From an uncultured Clostridia bacterium (GTDB lineage Bacteria; Bacillota; Clostridia; Oscillospirales; Oscillospiraceae), in NCBI GenBank assembly GCA_937907975.1, contig CALEQS010000296.1, positions 1 to 48,376 on the forward strand: DNA of 48,376 nt. The letters are read 5' to 3'. Made by a program: the position numbers and the translations under genes. The notes beneath the pieces were generated by a model. It was not told the origin of the DNA. It searched no databases and worked only from the letters and a program-made list of their open reading frames with translations. Numbering within the stretch: position 1 is the first letter of the stretch; every line of letters starts with the position of its first letter. Of the stretch, positions 24,449 through 31,625 are shown in pieces.

Positions 24449-24862
24449 TCAGGACTTCATATGGTCCACAAAATCCTGCAAGGTGTACTGATCCACATAG
24501 TCGTTGATGGCCTTGTCCATGCCCTCCCAGAACCAGAGGGTGGCGCACTGGTCACAGTGCTCGCAGTTATTGATCTCACTCTGCAGGCAGGTGATGGGGG
24601 CCAGACTGCCCTCCACAGCCCGGAGCACATCGCCGACCCGGTATTCCGCCGGGGTTTTGGTGAGCATATAGCCCCCCTGCACACCCCGGATGCTTTTCAG
24701 GCAGTTGGCCTTGTTGAGCTTGAGCACGATCTGCTCCAGATATTTCACGCTGATGCCCTGGCGGCCGGAGATCTCCTTGAGCGAGACCACCGCCCCCTTG
24801 CCCTGGAGCGCAATGTCCAGCAGCAGGCGCAGGGCGTAGCGGCCCTTGGTGGATATTTTCAT
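24449..24862 (-). CDS. iscR: Rrf2 family regulator, IscR-like
   Basis: A 137-residue Rrf2 protein: MKISTKGRYALRLLLDIAL, then the helix-turn-helix VSLKEISGRQGISVKYLEQI, the wing VQGGYML, and the cysteine set CLQSEINNCEHCDQC (about residues 92-106). Three such cysteines bind a 2Fe-2S cluster in IscR, which then represses isc genes; here four cysteines occur in the stretch. The ATG at 24862 has a GGAG upstream; a GTG 16 codons earlier is a weaker alternative. It leads the iscR-iscS unit with a clear promoter at 24957-24985. Confidence 0.9.
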   Translation of the reverse strand: MKISTKGRYALRLLLDIALQGKGAVVSLKEISGRQGISVKYLEQIVLKLNKANCLKSIRGVQGGYMLTKTPAEYRVGDVLRAVEGSLAPITCLQSEINNCEHCDQCATLWFWEGMDKAINDYVDQYTLQDFVDHMKS

Positions 24863-24956
24863 CGAATCAACTCCAAAACTGAGCTTATTGAAACAGGCCG
24901 CGGCACTCACAGCCAGTCATTCAACATTCCGTGCCGCAGCCTCTCAGATAACGCTT

Positions 24957-24985
24957 ATTGTACCCGATTTCAGGCAGAATTGCAA
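24957..24985 (-). promoter_or_regulatory. iscR-iscS promoter
   Basis: On the minus strand TTGCAA (24985-24980), a 17-base spacer and TACAAT (24962-24957). The leader of about 88 bases contains an inverted repeat (24900-24906 with 24931-24937, GCGGCAC/GTGCCGC) that could be an operator or hairpin. Confidence 0.7.
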
Positions 24986-24990
24986 CCGCC

Positions 24991-25776
24991 TCACAGCCGC
25001 CGCAGTCCGGCCCAGCCCAGCATCATAAGATCCCGGGGAATAAATTTTGCCAGCAGCCGGTGGATGAAACACACCGGCCCGGGGGTGGACACGCTGAAGC
25101 CCAGCATGGCGTCGTTCAGTGCCCAGGCCGCCACATGGCGGCATTTGGATGCAAAAGGGAAATGCCGCACGGCAGTGCTGTCCTTCGTCTCCCGTGCCAC
25201 CGGAATGAACTCGGTATCCTTGATCCAATAGGGGCAGACGGCGGTGACGACGATTCCCTTCCCCCGCACCTCATAATGAAGCGAGCGGCTGTAGCTGAGC
25301 AGGAAGGACTTGCTGGCGGCATAGACTCCCAGCCCGCCCAGCGGCTGGAAGGCGGCGGTGGAGCAGATCTCCAGCACATGGCTGCCCCGCACCAGATAGG
25401 GCATGGTGCGCTGGGTCATGTCCATGGCGGCCTTGCAGTTGAGCAGCAACATCTTGTCCAGCGCCTCCAGGCCGATTTCCTCATTGGTGCCCATCTTGCC
25501 AAACCCTGCGGCGTTGATGAGCCACTGGACCTGCGGCCGTTCCCGTTCCAGCAGATCACTGTACTCCGCAAGGGCGGACTCCTCCGTCAGATCCATGGGC
25601 AGGACCCGCAGGCGGCACGCTCCCGCCCGGTCAGCCAGCACGGCGCAGAGCTCATCCATTTTCTCCCGCCGGCGGGCGATGAGCCAGATCTCGTCCAGTC
25701 CCTTCCGCCCCAGCAGCTGGCGCACAAACTCAGCCCCCAGCCCGCTGGAGGCCCCGGTGATGACCGCAATTCCCAT
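24991..25776 (-). CDS. Short-chain dehydrogenase/reductase
   Basis: A 261-residue SDR enzyme. It has the cofactor motif VITGASSGLGAEF, the NAAG-type motif WLINAAGFGKMG, a catalytic Ser in ICSTAAFQP and the YxxxK pair in VYAASKSFLLS. RRREKMDEL after strand 2 suggests NADP(H) preference (family rule). The substrate is unknown; it resembles the DltE/YqjQ-like subgroup. The ATG at 25776 is preceded by GGGGACGG; the open frame extends upstream but would run into the divergent gene's promoter. Its 3' end reaches into the iscR promoter region. Confidence 0.88.
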   Translation of the reverse strand: MGIAVITGASSGLGAEFVRQLLGRKGLDEIWLIARRREKMDELCAVLADRAGACRLRVLPMDLTEESALAEYSDLLERERPQVQWLINAAGFGKMGTNEEIGLEALDKMLLLNCKAAMDMTQRTMPYLVRGSHVLEICSTAAFQPLGGLGVYAASKSFLLSYSRSLHYEVRGKGIVVTAVCPYWIKDTEFIPVARETKDSTAVRHFPFASKCRHVAAWALNDAMLGFSVSTPGPVCFIHRLLAKFIPRDLMMLGWAGLRRL

Positions 25777-25860
25777 GATCCGTCCCCGCTTTCCTGACTT
25801 GAAATTTTCGCTGTCCCTATTATAATAGAAACCATCAAATTTTAAAAGGACACACTTGCC

Positions 25861-26532
25861 ATGAAGGAAAAAATCATCCGCGTGATACGCATCGTCTCTG
25901 CCTGCATCCCGCTTCTGCTCATCGCTCTGCTGATCGTTCACCGCATTCTGACCGGCGGCGGCGTCACGGTGGAGGAACTGCTGAGCTACACGCCGGAAAG
26001 CCCGATCCTGGCGGCACTGGTGATGATCCTGTTCTTTCTCTGCAAAAGCCTGTCCATTTTCTTTCCGATCACAGTGCTGTGCATTGCCAGCGGACTGCTC
26101 TTTTCCCTCCCCGCCGCCCTGCTGGTGGTGACCATCGGGCTGGGGCTGGGCACCATAGTCATGTACTGGATGGGCCGCTGGCAGGGCCGCGCATCGGTGG
26201 ATAAGCTGTTAGCGCGCTATCCGAAGGCCCAGCATCTGCAGGACATTCAGAGCAGCAACGTCTTTCTCTTCACCTTCACCATCCGCATCATGGGCCTGCT
26301 CCCCTGCGATGTGGTCAGCCTCTACATGGGAGCCACCGGCGCGGACTTCTGGCCCTATCTGCTCGGCGGTATGCTGGGTTTTCTTCCGCTCATCGTACTG
26401 GAGGTGTGCATCGGCCAGTCCATCCATACCCCCGGTTCGCCCCAGTTCCTGCTGGCCCTCGGCCTGCGGCTCGCCCTGTCGCTTGGTTCCATTCTTGTCT
26501 ACTGGCACAAATTTCACAAGGCGGCAAAATGA
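25861..26532 (+). CDS. TVP38/TMEM64 (DedA-like) membrane protein
   Basis: A 223-residue integral membrane protein with about five hydrophobic helices: ACIPLLLIALLIVH, ILAALVMILFFLCKSLSIFFP, VLCIASGLLFSLPAALLVV, IGLGLGTIVMYWMGRWQGR and a C-terminal pair. The segment GTIVMYWMGRWQG and RIMGLLPCDVVSLYMGATGADFWPYLLGG follow the VTT/SNARE-associated (DedA/TVP38) pattern, implicated in lipid scrambling in bacteria. A helix-breaking GxxxG region is visible. It is divergent from the SDR gene and followed by the EutS promoter. Confidence 0.82.
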   Translation: MKEKIIRVIRIVSACIPLLLIALLIVHRILTGGGVTVEELLSYTPESPILAALVMILFFLCKSLSIFFPITVLCIASGLLFSLPAALLVVTIGLGLGTIVMYWMGRWQGRASVDKLLARYPKAQHLQDIQSSNVFLFTFTIRIMGLLPCDVVSLYMGATGADFWPYLLGGMLGFLPLIVLEVCIGQSIHTPGSPQFLLALGLRLALSLGSILVYWHKFHKAAK

Positions 26533-26563
26533 CGCAAAATGTCCGTTTCTTTCCGTTTTCCAC

Positions 26564-26592
26564 TTGCTTTTCCGGACCGGGCGGAGTAGAAT
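26564..26592 (+). promoter_or_regulatory. eutS-eutP promoter
   Basis: TTGCTT (26564-26569), a 17-base spacer and TAGAAT (26587-26592), 33 bases before the EutS start, which has a GGAGGTG ribosome site. Confidence 0.65.
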
Positions 26593-26624
26593 AAAATCGT
26601 AAATAATTGTGGAGGTGAAGCACC

Positions 26625-27002
26625 ATGGCAGATGTGACCGCCACCGGCTTTCAGAACAATATGCGTCTGGTGCAGGAGACTGTGCCCGGCAAGCAGATCA
26701 CGCTGGCCCATATCATCGCAAACCCCGACCCGGTGATCTACCGCAAGCTGGGCCTGGACCCCAAGCTGGATTACAGCAAGGCCGCCATCGGCATCGTCAC
26801 CGTCACCCCCAGCGAGACCAGCATCATCTGCGCCGACATCGCCATCAAGTCCTCCGGCGTGGATCTGAGCTTTGTGGACCGTTTCAGCGGCACCCTGATC
26901 TTCACCGGTCTGGTCGCTCAGGTGGAGCAGGCCATGGAGGATCTCACCCGCTACTGCCAGAATACCCTGGGCTGCACCGTCTGCCCCATCACAAAGACCT
27001 GA
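26625..27002 (+). CDS. eutS: EutS/PduU-type microcompartment shell protein
   Basis: A 125-residue permuted BMC-domain protein. The EutS hallmark VPGKQITLAHIIANP is at about residues 20-34, followed by AAIGIVTVTPSETSIICADIAIKSSGVDLSFVDR and RFSGTLIFTGLVAQVEQAM. The C-terminus CPITKT is also typical. EutS forms bent hexamers with a beta-barrel in ethanolamine microcompartments. The insertion LGLDPKLDYSKA is slightly longer than in enteric EutS. It is followed 8 bases later by eutP. No other shell or eut enzyme gene is in the window, so this is an isolated pair here. Confidence 0.9.
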   Translation: MADVTATGFQNNMRLVQETVPGKQITLAHIIANPDPVIYRKLGLDPKLDYSKAAIGIVTVTPSETSIICADIAIKSSGVDLSFVDRFSGTLIFTGLVAQVEQAMEDLTRYCQNTLGCTVCPITKT

Positions 27003-27009
27003 CGCCGTC

Positions 27010-27528
27010 ATGCGGAAGATCATCTTCATGGGCCGCAGCGGCAGCGGCAAAACGACGCTGAAGCAGGCACTCCGGGGCGAGGGCATCCACTACGACAAGA
27101 CCCAGTACATCAAATACGGCGACGCCATCATCGACACTCCGGGCGAATACTGCGAGAGCAAGCACCTGGGCCGGGCACTGGCGCTGTACGCCTATGAGGC
27201 GGATGTGGTGGGTCTGCTCATCTCCTCCATTGAGGAATTTTCCACCTATTCCCCCGGCATCACCACCTCCACCAACCGGGAGACCATCGGCATCGTCACC
27301 CAGATCGACCGCCCCGACGGCGACCCGGAACGGGCAGAGCGCTGGCTGCGGCTGGCGGGCTGTGAAAAGATTTTCTACGTCAGCGCCAAGCAGGGCATTG
27401 GACTGGACGAACTGATGGACTACCTCAAGACTGACGAGGAGCGGGCGGCGGATGCGGCGGAAAAGGCCAAAGCGGCCGCCAGGCCCAAAAGGTCCAGAAC
27501 ACGAAAAAACAAACCGGCCTGTAAATAA
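27010..27528 (+). CDS. eutP: EutP/PduV-type GTPase-like protein
   Basis: A 172-residue P-loop protein: MRKIIFMGRSGSGKTTLKQ (Walker A), KTQYIKYGDAIIDTPGEY (EutP diagnostic with DTPGEY), GLLISSIEEFSTY, and TQIDRPDGD as the NKxD-like motif. EutP is related to the PduV GTPase and has been reported as an acetate kinase in one system. Residues from about 145 form an alanine- and lysine/arginine-rich tail (KAKAAARPKRSRTRKNK) not usual for the family. It ends in a hairpin terminator. Linked to EutS by 7 intervening bases. Confidence 0.9.
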   Translation: MRKIIFMGRSGSGKTTLKQALRGEGIHYDKTQYIKYGDAIIDTPGEYCESKHLGRALALYAYEADVVGLLISSIEEFSTYSPGITTSTNRETIGIVTQIDRPDGDPERAERWLRLAGCEKIFYVSAKQGIGLDELMDYLKTDEERAADAAEKAKAAARPKRSRTRKNKPACK

Positions 27529-27541
27529 AGGCCGGTCTTTG
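27513..27541 (+). terminator. Terminator after eutP
   Basis: Stem ACCGGCCT (27513-27520) with AGGCCGGT (27529-27536), a loop that contains the eutP stop codon, then CTTTG. It separates eutP from the Nudix gene. Confidence 0.7.
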
Positions 27542-27560
27542 TTTCATTAAAGGAGTTTCT

Positions 27561-28040
27561 ATGACAAACGGACGCAACACCACGCTGTGCCATCTGGAGC
27601 GGGACGGAAAGTACCTGATGCTCCACCGGGTGAAGAAGGCCAACGACGAAAATCAGGATAAATGGATCGGCCCCGGCGGCAAGTTTGAAGCCGGTGAGAG
27701 CCCGGAGGAGTGCGCCCTGCGGGAAGTGCGGGAGGAGACCGGCCTCACCATGCTGGACTGGGAGTACCGGGGCATCGTCACCTTCGTCTCCGACGAGTGG
27801 GGCACCGAGTATATGCATCTCTTCTGGAGCGACCGCTTCGAGGGCACAATCAAAGAGTGCAACGAGGGCGTGCTGGAGTGGATCGACAAGAATGAACTGC
27901 TCACCAAAAACATCTGGCAGGGGGACAAGATCTTCCTGCGCCTGCTGGATGAGCGGGTGCCCTTCTTCTCCCTCAAACTGACCTACCACGGCGATGTGCT
28001 TCAAAGCGCTGTGCTGAATGAGAAAAAAGTTTTATATTAA
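27561..28040 (+). CDS. Nudix hydrolase (8-oxo-dGTP diphosphatase-like)
   Basis: A 159-residue MutT-type protein. The Nudix box starts at GPGGKFEAGESPEECA and continues LREVREETGL, with the Glu residues that bind Mg2+. LEWIDKNELL and LWSDRFEG-type segments around it are typical of 8-oxo-dGTP diphosphatase-like members that clean oxidised nucleotides (inference from family). AAAGGAG precedes the ATG at 27561. It is a single gene between two terminators. Confidence 0.88.
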   Translation: MTNGRNTTLCHLERDGKYLMLHRVKKANDENQDKWIGPGGKFEAGESPEECALREVREETGLTMLDWEYRGIVTFVSDEWGTEYMHLFWSDRFEGTIKECNEGVLEWIDKNELLTKNIWQGDKIFLRLLDERVPFFSLKLTYHGDVLQSAVLNEKKVLY

Positions 28041-28045
28041 GTTTC

Positions 28046-28080
28046 AGCCCCTGTGCCGTTTTTTCTTTGGCACAGGGGCT
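28046..28080. terminator. Bidirectional terminator
   Basis: A perfect 12-bp stem (28046-28057 with 28069-28080), an 11-base T-rich loop and T5 on the plus side. It separates the Nudix gene from the convergent yolD-like gene. Confidence 0.9.
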
Positions 28081-28082
28081 TT

Positions 28083-28493
28083 TTACCCAAAGAACATTCC
28101 CTCCACATGGACCATCTCCTCCATGGAAATGGTCGTCCCATCGGCGAGGGTGAGGGTTTTGGCAAAGCTGTCCAGCTTTCGGACGGGGCCGGTGACGGTG
28201 CGGTAGGCACCGCCGCTTTTCCTTTCGTCCGGCACAAAGTAAGTGATGCTGACCTGCGGGTGCTCCGGCAGGTGCTCCAGAATGCGGTTCAGTTCTGCAT
28301 TCAGCTCCGCCTTGGCCTCCTCATCCAGTTCGATGCGCCGCTCGGTCACCCGGGCCGTCTCCCGAACCGCCGCATCATAGCCGGTGAGGGCGGCAAAGGG
28401 CGAAAACTGCGCCGCCCGGTCGGCCCGTGGCATAGGCGGGTGCGTCTCAGAGACGTGGTGGGGCAGATCTATGATGTCGTCATATTTTCCCAT
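28083..28493 (-). CDS. YolD-like protein
   Basis: A 136-residue YolD-family protein. The N-terminus MGKYDDIIDLPHHVSETHPP and MPRADRAAQFSPFAALTGYD are diagnostic, and the second half is a small beta-rich domain (ISITYFVPDERKSGGAYRT, SFAKTLTLADGTTISMEEM). YolD-like proteins are encoded with Y-family polymerases and are thought to act like UmuD-type partners (family suggestion). AAGGAGC lies upstream of the ATG at 28493; its start lies 15 bases past the polymerase stop codon, so both genes form one operon. Confidence 0.85.
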   Translation of the reverse strand: MGKYDDIIDLPHHVSETHPPMPRADRAAQFSPFAALTGYDAAVRETARVTERRIELDEEAKAELNAELNRILEHLPEHPQVSITYFVPDERKSGGAYRTVTGPVRKLDSFAKTLTLADGTTISMEEMVHVEGMFFG

Positions 28494-28507
28494 AACCGTG
28501 CTCCTTT

Positions 28508-30016
28508 TCACGCCTTATGGCCGCCGATCTGGTCATTGCGCATCCGGGCCGTGGCCCCCTCCTCCAGATCAAGGCCCTTTAAAACGGCGTTTTTGCCGAA
28601 TCTCTTTTTGATGGTAAGCAGGGTCTCCTGGATCCTGCGCTCCCGTTCCAGGGCTTCCTGTTCGCTCTGGGCGGCATTCCGGTCGGCAAACAGATCCAGC
28701 TGGTCACACTGCGTCTCGTTGGCCGCCTCAGACTCCGGGATCACATGACAAGCCGTCAGGTAGAGCCGCCGCACCAGCAGGCGCTCATCCACCTGCCGCT
28801 CATAGAGCTCCAGCGCCGCCGCGATGAGCTGGCGGGCAGAGGAGCTGGGCCGGGGCAGATTGGCCGTGCCGTGGGCGCTCTTGGGCACCCGGCGGCCATA
28901 GCGGTCGGTTGTGACCGGGCCGTGGTACTGGGCGCGGAGCTCCGGCCGGGTCAGGTTATCAATGTCATAGCCCACCGTAAGCACCAGCTGGTCGGTGACG
29001 CACCGCTTCTCCAGCAGATCCAGCGCCAGCTGATCCGCCATCTCCCGGAGCACCAGCCTGGCCTTTTCGCTCTCATAGGGGCACTGGAGCACCTGCCCGG
29101 AACCAAGGCTGTTGGACGAGGGGCGGTAGGCCTTGATGTCCGCCATGGTGCAGTTCTCCCAGCCCCAGGCGTGGTCGATGAGCAGCTGGGCGTTGACCCC
29201 AAACAGCCGATAGAGCAGCTCCTCATTGTAAAACTCCGTGGGCTTTCCGAGGGAACAGCGGGCCACGTCTCCCATCGTGTAAAGGCCGTGGGCCCCCAGC
29301 TTTTTGGCATAACCCCGGCCCACGCGCCAGAAATCGGTCAGCGGCCGATGTTCCCAGAGGGTGCGGCGGTAGCTCATCTCGTCCAGCTCGGCGATGCGCA
29401 CACCGTTTTCGTCCGGCTGGATGTGCTTGGCCCCGATGTCCATGGCCACTTTGCAGAGGTAGAGATTCGTGCCGATCCCGGCGGTGGCGGTGATGCCGGT
29501 CTCGTTCAGGACCTCCAGAATGAGCTTCATGGCCAGCTCCCGGGCGGTCAGGCCGCCAGCGGCCAGATAGCCTGTGGCGTCAATGAACACCTCATCAATG
29601 GAATAGACATGAATGTCCTCCGGGGCAATGTGGCGGAGATAGATCTGATAAATCTTTGTACTGACGTCCATATAGTGGGCCATCTGGGGCGGGGCGGTCA
29701 CATAATCCAGCGCCAGCTCAGGATGCACCCAAAGCTCCGTCTCGTCGGCGGACGCGCCGGTGAAGGTCCGGCCGGGCGCCTTTGCGCGGCGCAGGGCATT
29801 GATCTCCTCCACCTTCTGCACCACTTCAAAGAGCCGGGTGCGGCCGGGCAGGCCGTAGGCTTTCAGCGACGGGGACACAGCCAGACAGATGGTCTTTTCC
29901 GTCCGGCTCCGATCCGCCACCACCAGATGGGTGGTCATGGGGTCCAGCCCGCGCTCCACGCACTCCACCGAGGCGTAGAACGATTTGAGATCAATGGCAA
30001 TATACACGCGCTCCAT
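28508..30016 (-). CDS. Y-family DNA polymerase (UmuC/DinB-like, UvrX type)
   Basis: A 502-residue translesion polymerase. Catalytic blocks are IAIDLKSFYASVECVERG (first metal-binding Asp), the steric region AVSPSLKAYGLPGRTRLFE, and VYSIDEVFIDATG (the Asp-Glu pair). Fingers, palm and a helix-hairpin-helix thumb follow, with ITATAGIGTNLYLCKVAMD, FWRVGRGYAKKLGAHGLYT and GVNAQLLIDHAWG. The C-terminus QLDLFADRNAAQSE contains a QxxLF-like beta-clamp-binding motif. It bypasses damaged template bases at low fidelity. The start at 30016 and the promoter at 30051-30056 look sound. Confidence 0.92.
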   Translation of the reverse strand: MERVYIAIDLKSFYASVECVERGLDPMTTHLVVADRSRTEKTICLAVSPSLKAYGLPGRTRLFEVVQKVEEINALRRAKAPGRTFTGASADETELWVHPELALDYVTAPPQMAHYMDVSTKIYQIYLRHIAPEDIHVYSIDEVFIDATGYLAAGGLTARELAMKLILEVLNETGITATAGIGTNLYLCKVAMDIGAKHIQPDENGVRIAELDEMSYRRTLWEHRPLTDFWRVGRGYAKKLGAHGLYTMGDVARCSLGKPTEFYNEELLYRLFGVNAQLLIDHAWGWENCTMADIKAYRPSSNSLGSGQVLQCPYESEKARLVLREMADQLALDLLEKRCVTDQLVLTVGYDIDNLTRPELRAQYHGPVTTDRYGRRVPKSAHGTANLPRPSSSARQLIAAALELYERQVDERLLVRRLYLTACHVIPESEAANETQCDQLDLFADRNAAQSEQEALERERRIQETLLTIKKRFGKNAVLKGLDLEEGATARMRNDQIGGHKA

Positions 30017-30037
30017 CCGTCTGCGCTCCCTTCACTC

Positions 30038-30056
30038 GTTCATATGTTCTAGTATA
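30038..30056 (-). promoter_or_regulatory. Possible polymerase promoter and operator
   Basis: On the minus strand a -10 box TATACT (30056-30051) is followed at once by GAACATATGAAC (30049-30038). GAAC resembles the left half of the Gram-positive LexA box, but the right half should read GTTC, so SOS control is possible but not shown. Confidence 0.35.
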
Positions 30057-30109
30057 ACATAGTTTGTCTCAAAGTGAAACCGCATATTCTTTTCAATCAC
30101 AGCAAAAAA

Positions 30110-30143
30110 AAGCAGACCTGAAGCGTATGCTTCAGGTCTGCTT
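30110..30143 (-). terminator. Terminator of the opp operon
   Basis: A perfect 15-bp stem (30110-30124 with 30129-30143), loop GTAT, and T7 next to the exit side on the minus strand. It directly follows the last gene of the opp operon. Confidence 0.92.
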
Positions 30144-30146
30144 CTC

Positions 30147-30425
30147 TTATGCGCCCCATAGTTTCAACAGGACGAAAATGACAATTCCAAGGCCGGCGAT
30201 AAAGGCCAGCGCGATGAGCAGGGCCGCCTTCAGCGCGCCCAGCACATACCATTTCCGGTCTTCCGGCGGGATATAGTCATCACTTCCACTGGAGTCCGCG
30301 CGGCTGAGCGGGTCCTCCGGCTTTTCCGGGGCGCGGCGGCCCATGAGGCTGGGTCGGGAGACGTCACTCATATCGGCAATGGTGCGGCCGTCGTCATCCT
30401 CGTATTCTCTGCGCCGTCGTGCCAT
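30147..30425 (-). CDS. Small membrane protein coupled to oppF
   Basis: A 92-residue protein of unknown function. The first 60 residues are charged and likely cytoplasmic (ARRRREYEDDDGRTIADMSD, PEKPEDPLSRADSSGSDDY). A single transmembrane helix (about 66-90, YVLGALKAALLIALAFIAGL) ends near the C-terminus, a tail-anchored layout. Its ATG overlaps the oppF stop as ATGA, so it is translationally coupled and belongs to the peptide transport operon. I recognise no family. Confidence 0.7.
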   Translation of the reverse strand: MARRRREYEDDDGRTIADMSDVSRPSLMGRRAPEKPEDPLSRADSSGSDDYIPPEDRKWYVLGALKAALLIALAFIAGLGIVIFVLLKLWGA

Positions 30426-31624
30426 CACTTGTCGTAGAGGTGGCAGACCACATAGTGGCCGGGCTCGACCTCGATCTGGCGCGGGACTTCCTCCTTGCAC
30501 CGCTGGGTGCAGTGGGCACAGCGGGTGTGGAACTTACATCCAGAGGGCGGATTGGCCGGAGACGGAATGGAGCCCTCCAGCACGATGCGGTTCATCTTTG
30601 CCTTGGGATCCGGGATCGGAATGGCGGAGAACAGGGCCTCGGTATAGGGGTGCAGGGGGTGCTTGAAGATGTCCTCCGTCGCGCCGTACTCCACCAGGTT
30701 GCCCAGATACATGACGCCCACCGTGTCGGAGATGTGTTCGACCACGGAGAGGTCATGGGAGATGAACAGATAGGTCAGGTTGCGCTCCTTCTGGAGCTTG
30801 CGCAGCAGGTTGATGATCTGCGCCTGAATGGACACATCCAGTGCGGACACCGGCTCGTCGCAGACGACGAACTCCGGGTTCAGGGCCAGAGCACGGGCAA
30901 TGCAGATGCGCTGGCGCTGGCCGCCGGAGAACTCGTGGGGATAGCGGTCCTTGTGGAAGGGCTGCAGACCGCACTCATCCATGATCTGGTCGATATAATC
31001 GTCAAATTCTTCCTTGGGCACCAGGCCGTGCTCCCGGACAGCCTCGCCGATGATCTCGCCGACAGGCATACGGGGAGACAGGCTGGAGAAGGGGTCCTGG
31101 AAGATGATCTGCATCTTTGTACGCAGCGCACGCATCTCCTTCTTGCTGAGGTCATAGACCTCGCGGCCATTGAACAGCACCTGGCCGCCGGTCTTTTCGC
31201 CGCTCAGGCGCAGGATGGTGCGGCCGGTGGTGGTCTTGCCGCAGCCAGACTCGCCCACCAGGCCCATAGTGGTGCCGCGCTTCAGATTGAAGGTGACGCC
31301 GTCCACGGCCTTGACCTGACCCACCACGCGGGAGACCACGCCGCCCTTGATGGGAAAATACTTCTTCAGATGGTTGACCATCAGAATATACCGGGGATCA
31401 TACTCCACGGGGGTGAAGCTGTTGTCCACAGTCAGGCCGGACGCCTTAGCGGGCGTCTCTGCCTCTTTGGCCTCCTCGGCCACTTCGGCGAAATCCACAG
31501 TAGTGCCGGCGTCGGTGCGGCCCTCTACGGCGTCGCGGGGGTAGTCCTCCATATGCTGCTCCGCAGTCAGCTCGGCTTCTTCCAGCACCTGATCGTCGTT
31601 TCTGCCCGGTTTCCAGAACGGCAT
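30425..31624 (-). CDS. oppF: Oligopeptide ABC transporter ATPase OppF
   Basis: A 399-residue ATPase with a typical OppF core: HLKKYFPIKGGVVSRVVGQV, Walker A GESGCGKTT, Q-loop IIFQDPFSSLSPRM, signature FSGGQRQRICIARALA, Walker B FVVCDEPVSALDVS, switch FISHDLSVVEHISD, and the oligopeptide-type C-terminal cluster with PPSGCKFHTRCAHC. An unusual acidic N-terminal extension of about 75 residues (EEAELTAEQHMEDYPRDAVE, VAEEAKEAE) precedes the core. The ATG at 31624 lies one base after the oppD stop; a GTG at 31633 is an alternative. It powers import with OppD. Confidence 0.92.
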   Translation of the reverse strand: MPFWKPGRNDDQVLEEAELTAEQHMEDYPRDAVEGRTDAGTTVDFAEVAEEAKEAETPAKASGLTVDNSFTPVEYDPRYILMVNHLKKYFPIKGGVVSRVVGQVKAVDGVTFNLKRGTTMGLVGESGCGKTTTGRTILRLSGEKTGGQVLFNGREVYDLSKKEMRALRTKMQIIFQDPFSSLSPRMPVGEIIGEAVREHGLVPKEEFDDYIDQIMDECGLQPFHKDRYPHEFSGGQRQRICIARALALNPEFVVCDEPVSALDVSIQAQIINLLRKLQKERNLTYLFISHDLSVVEHISDTVGVMYLGNLVEYGATEDIFKHPLHPYTEALFSAIPIPDPKAKMNRIVLEGSIPSPANPPSGCKFHTRCAHCTQRCKEEVPRQIEVEPGHYVVCHLYDK

Positions 31625-31625
31625 A

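Noticed and set aside
30038..30049. Firm LexA box before the Y-family polymerase
   Set aside because: The second half-site is GAAC instead of GTTC, so it does not fit the inverted Gram-positive consensus; kept only as a possible site.
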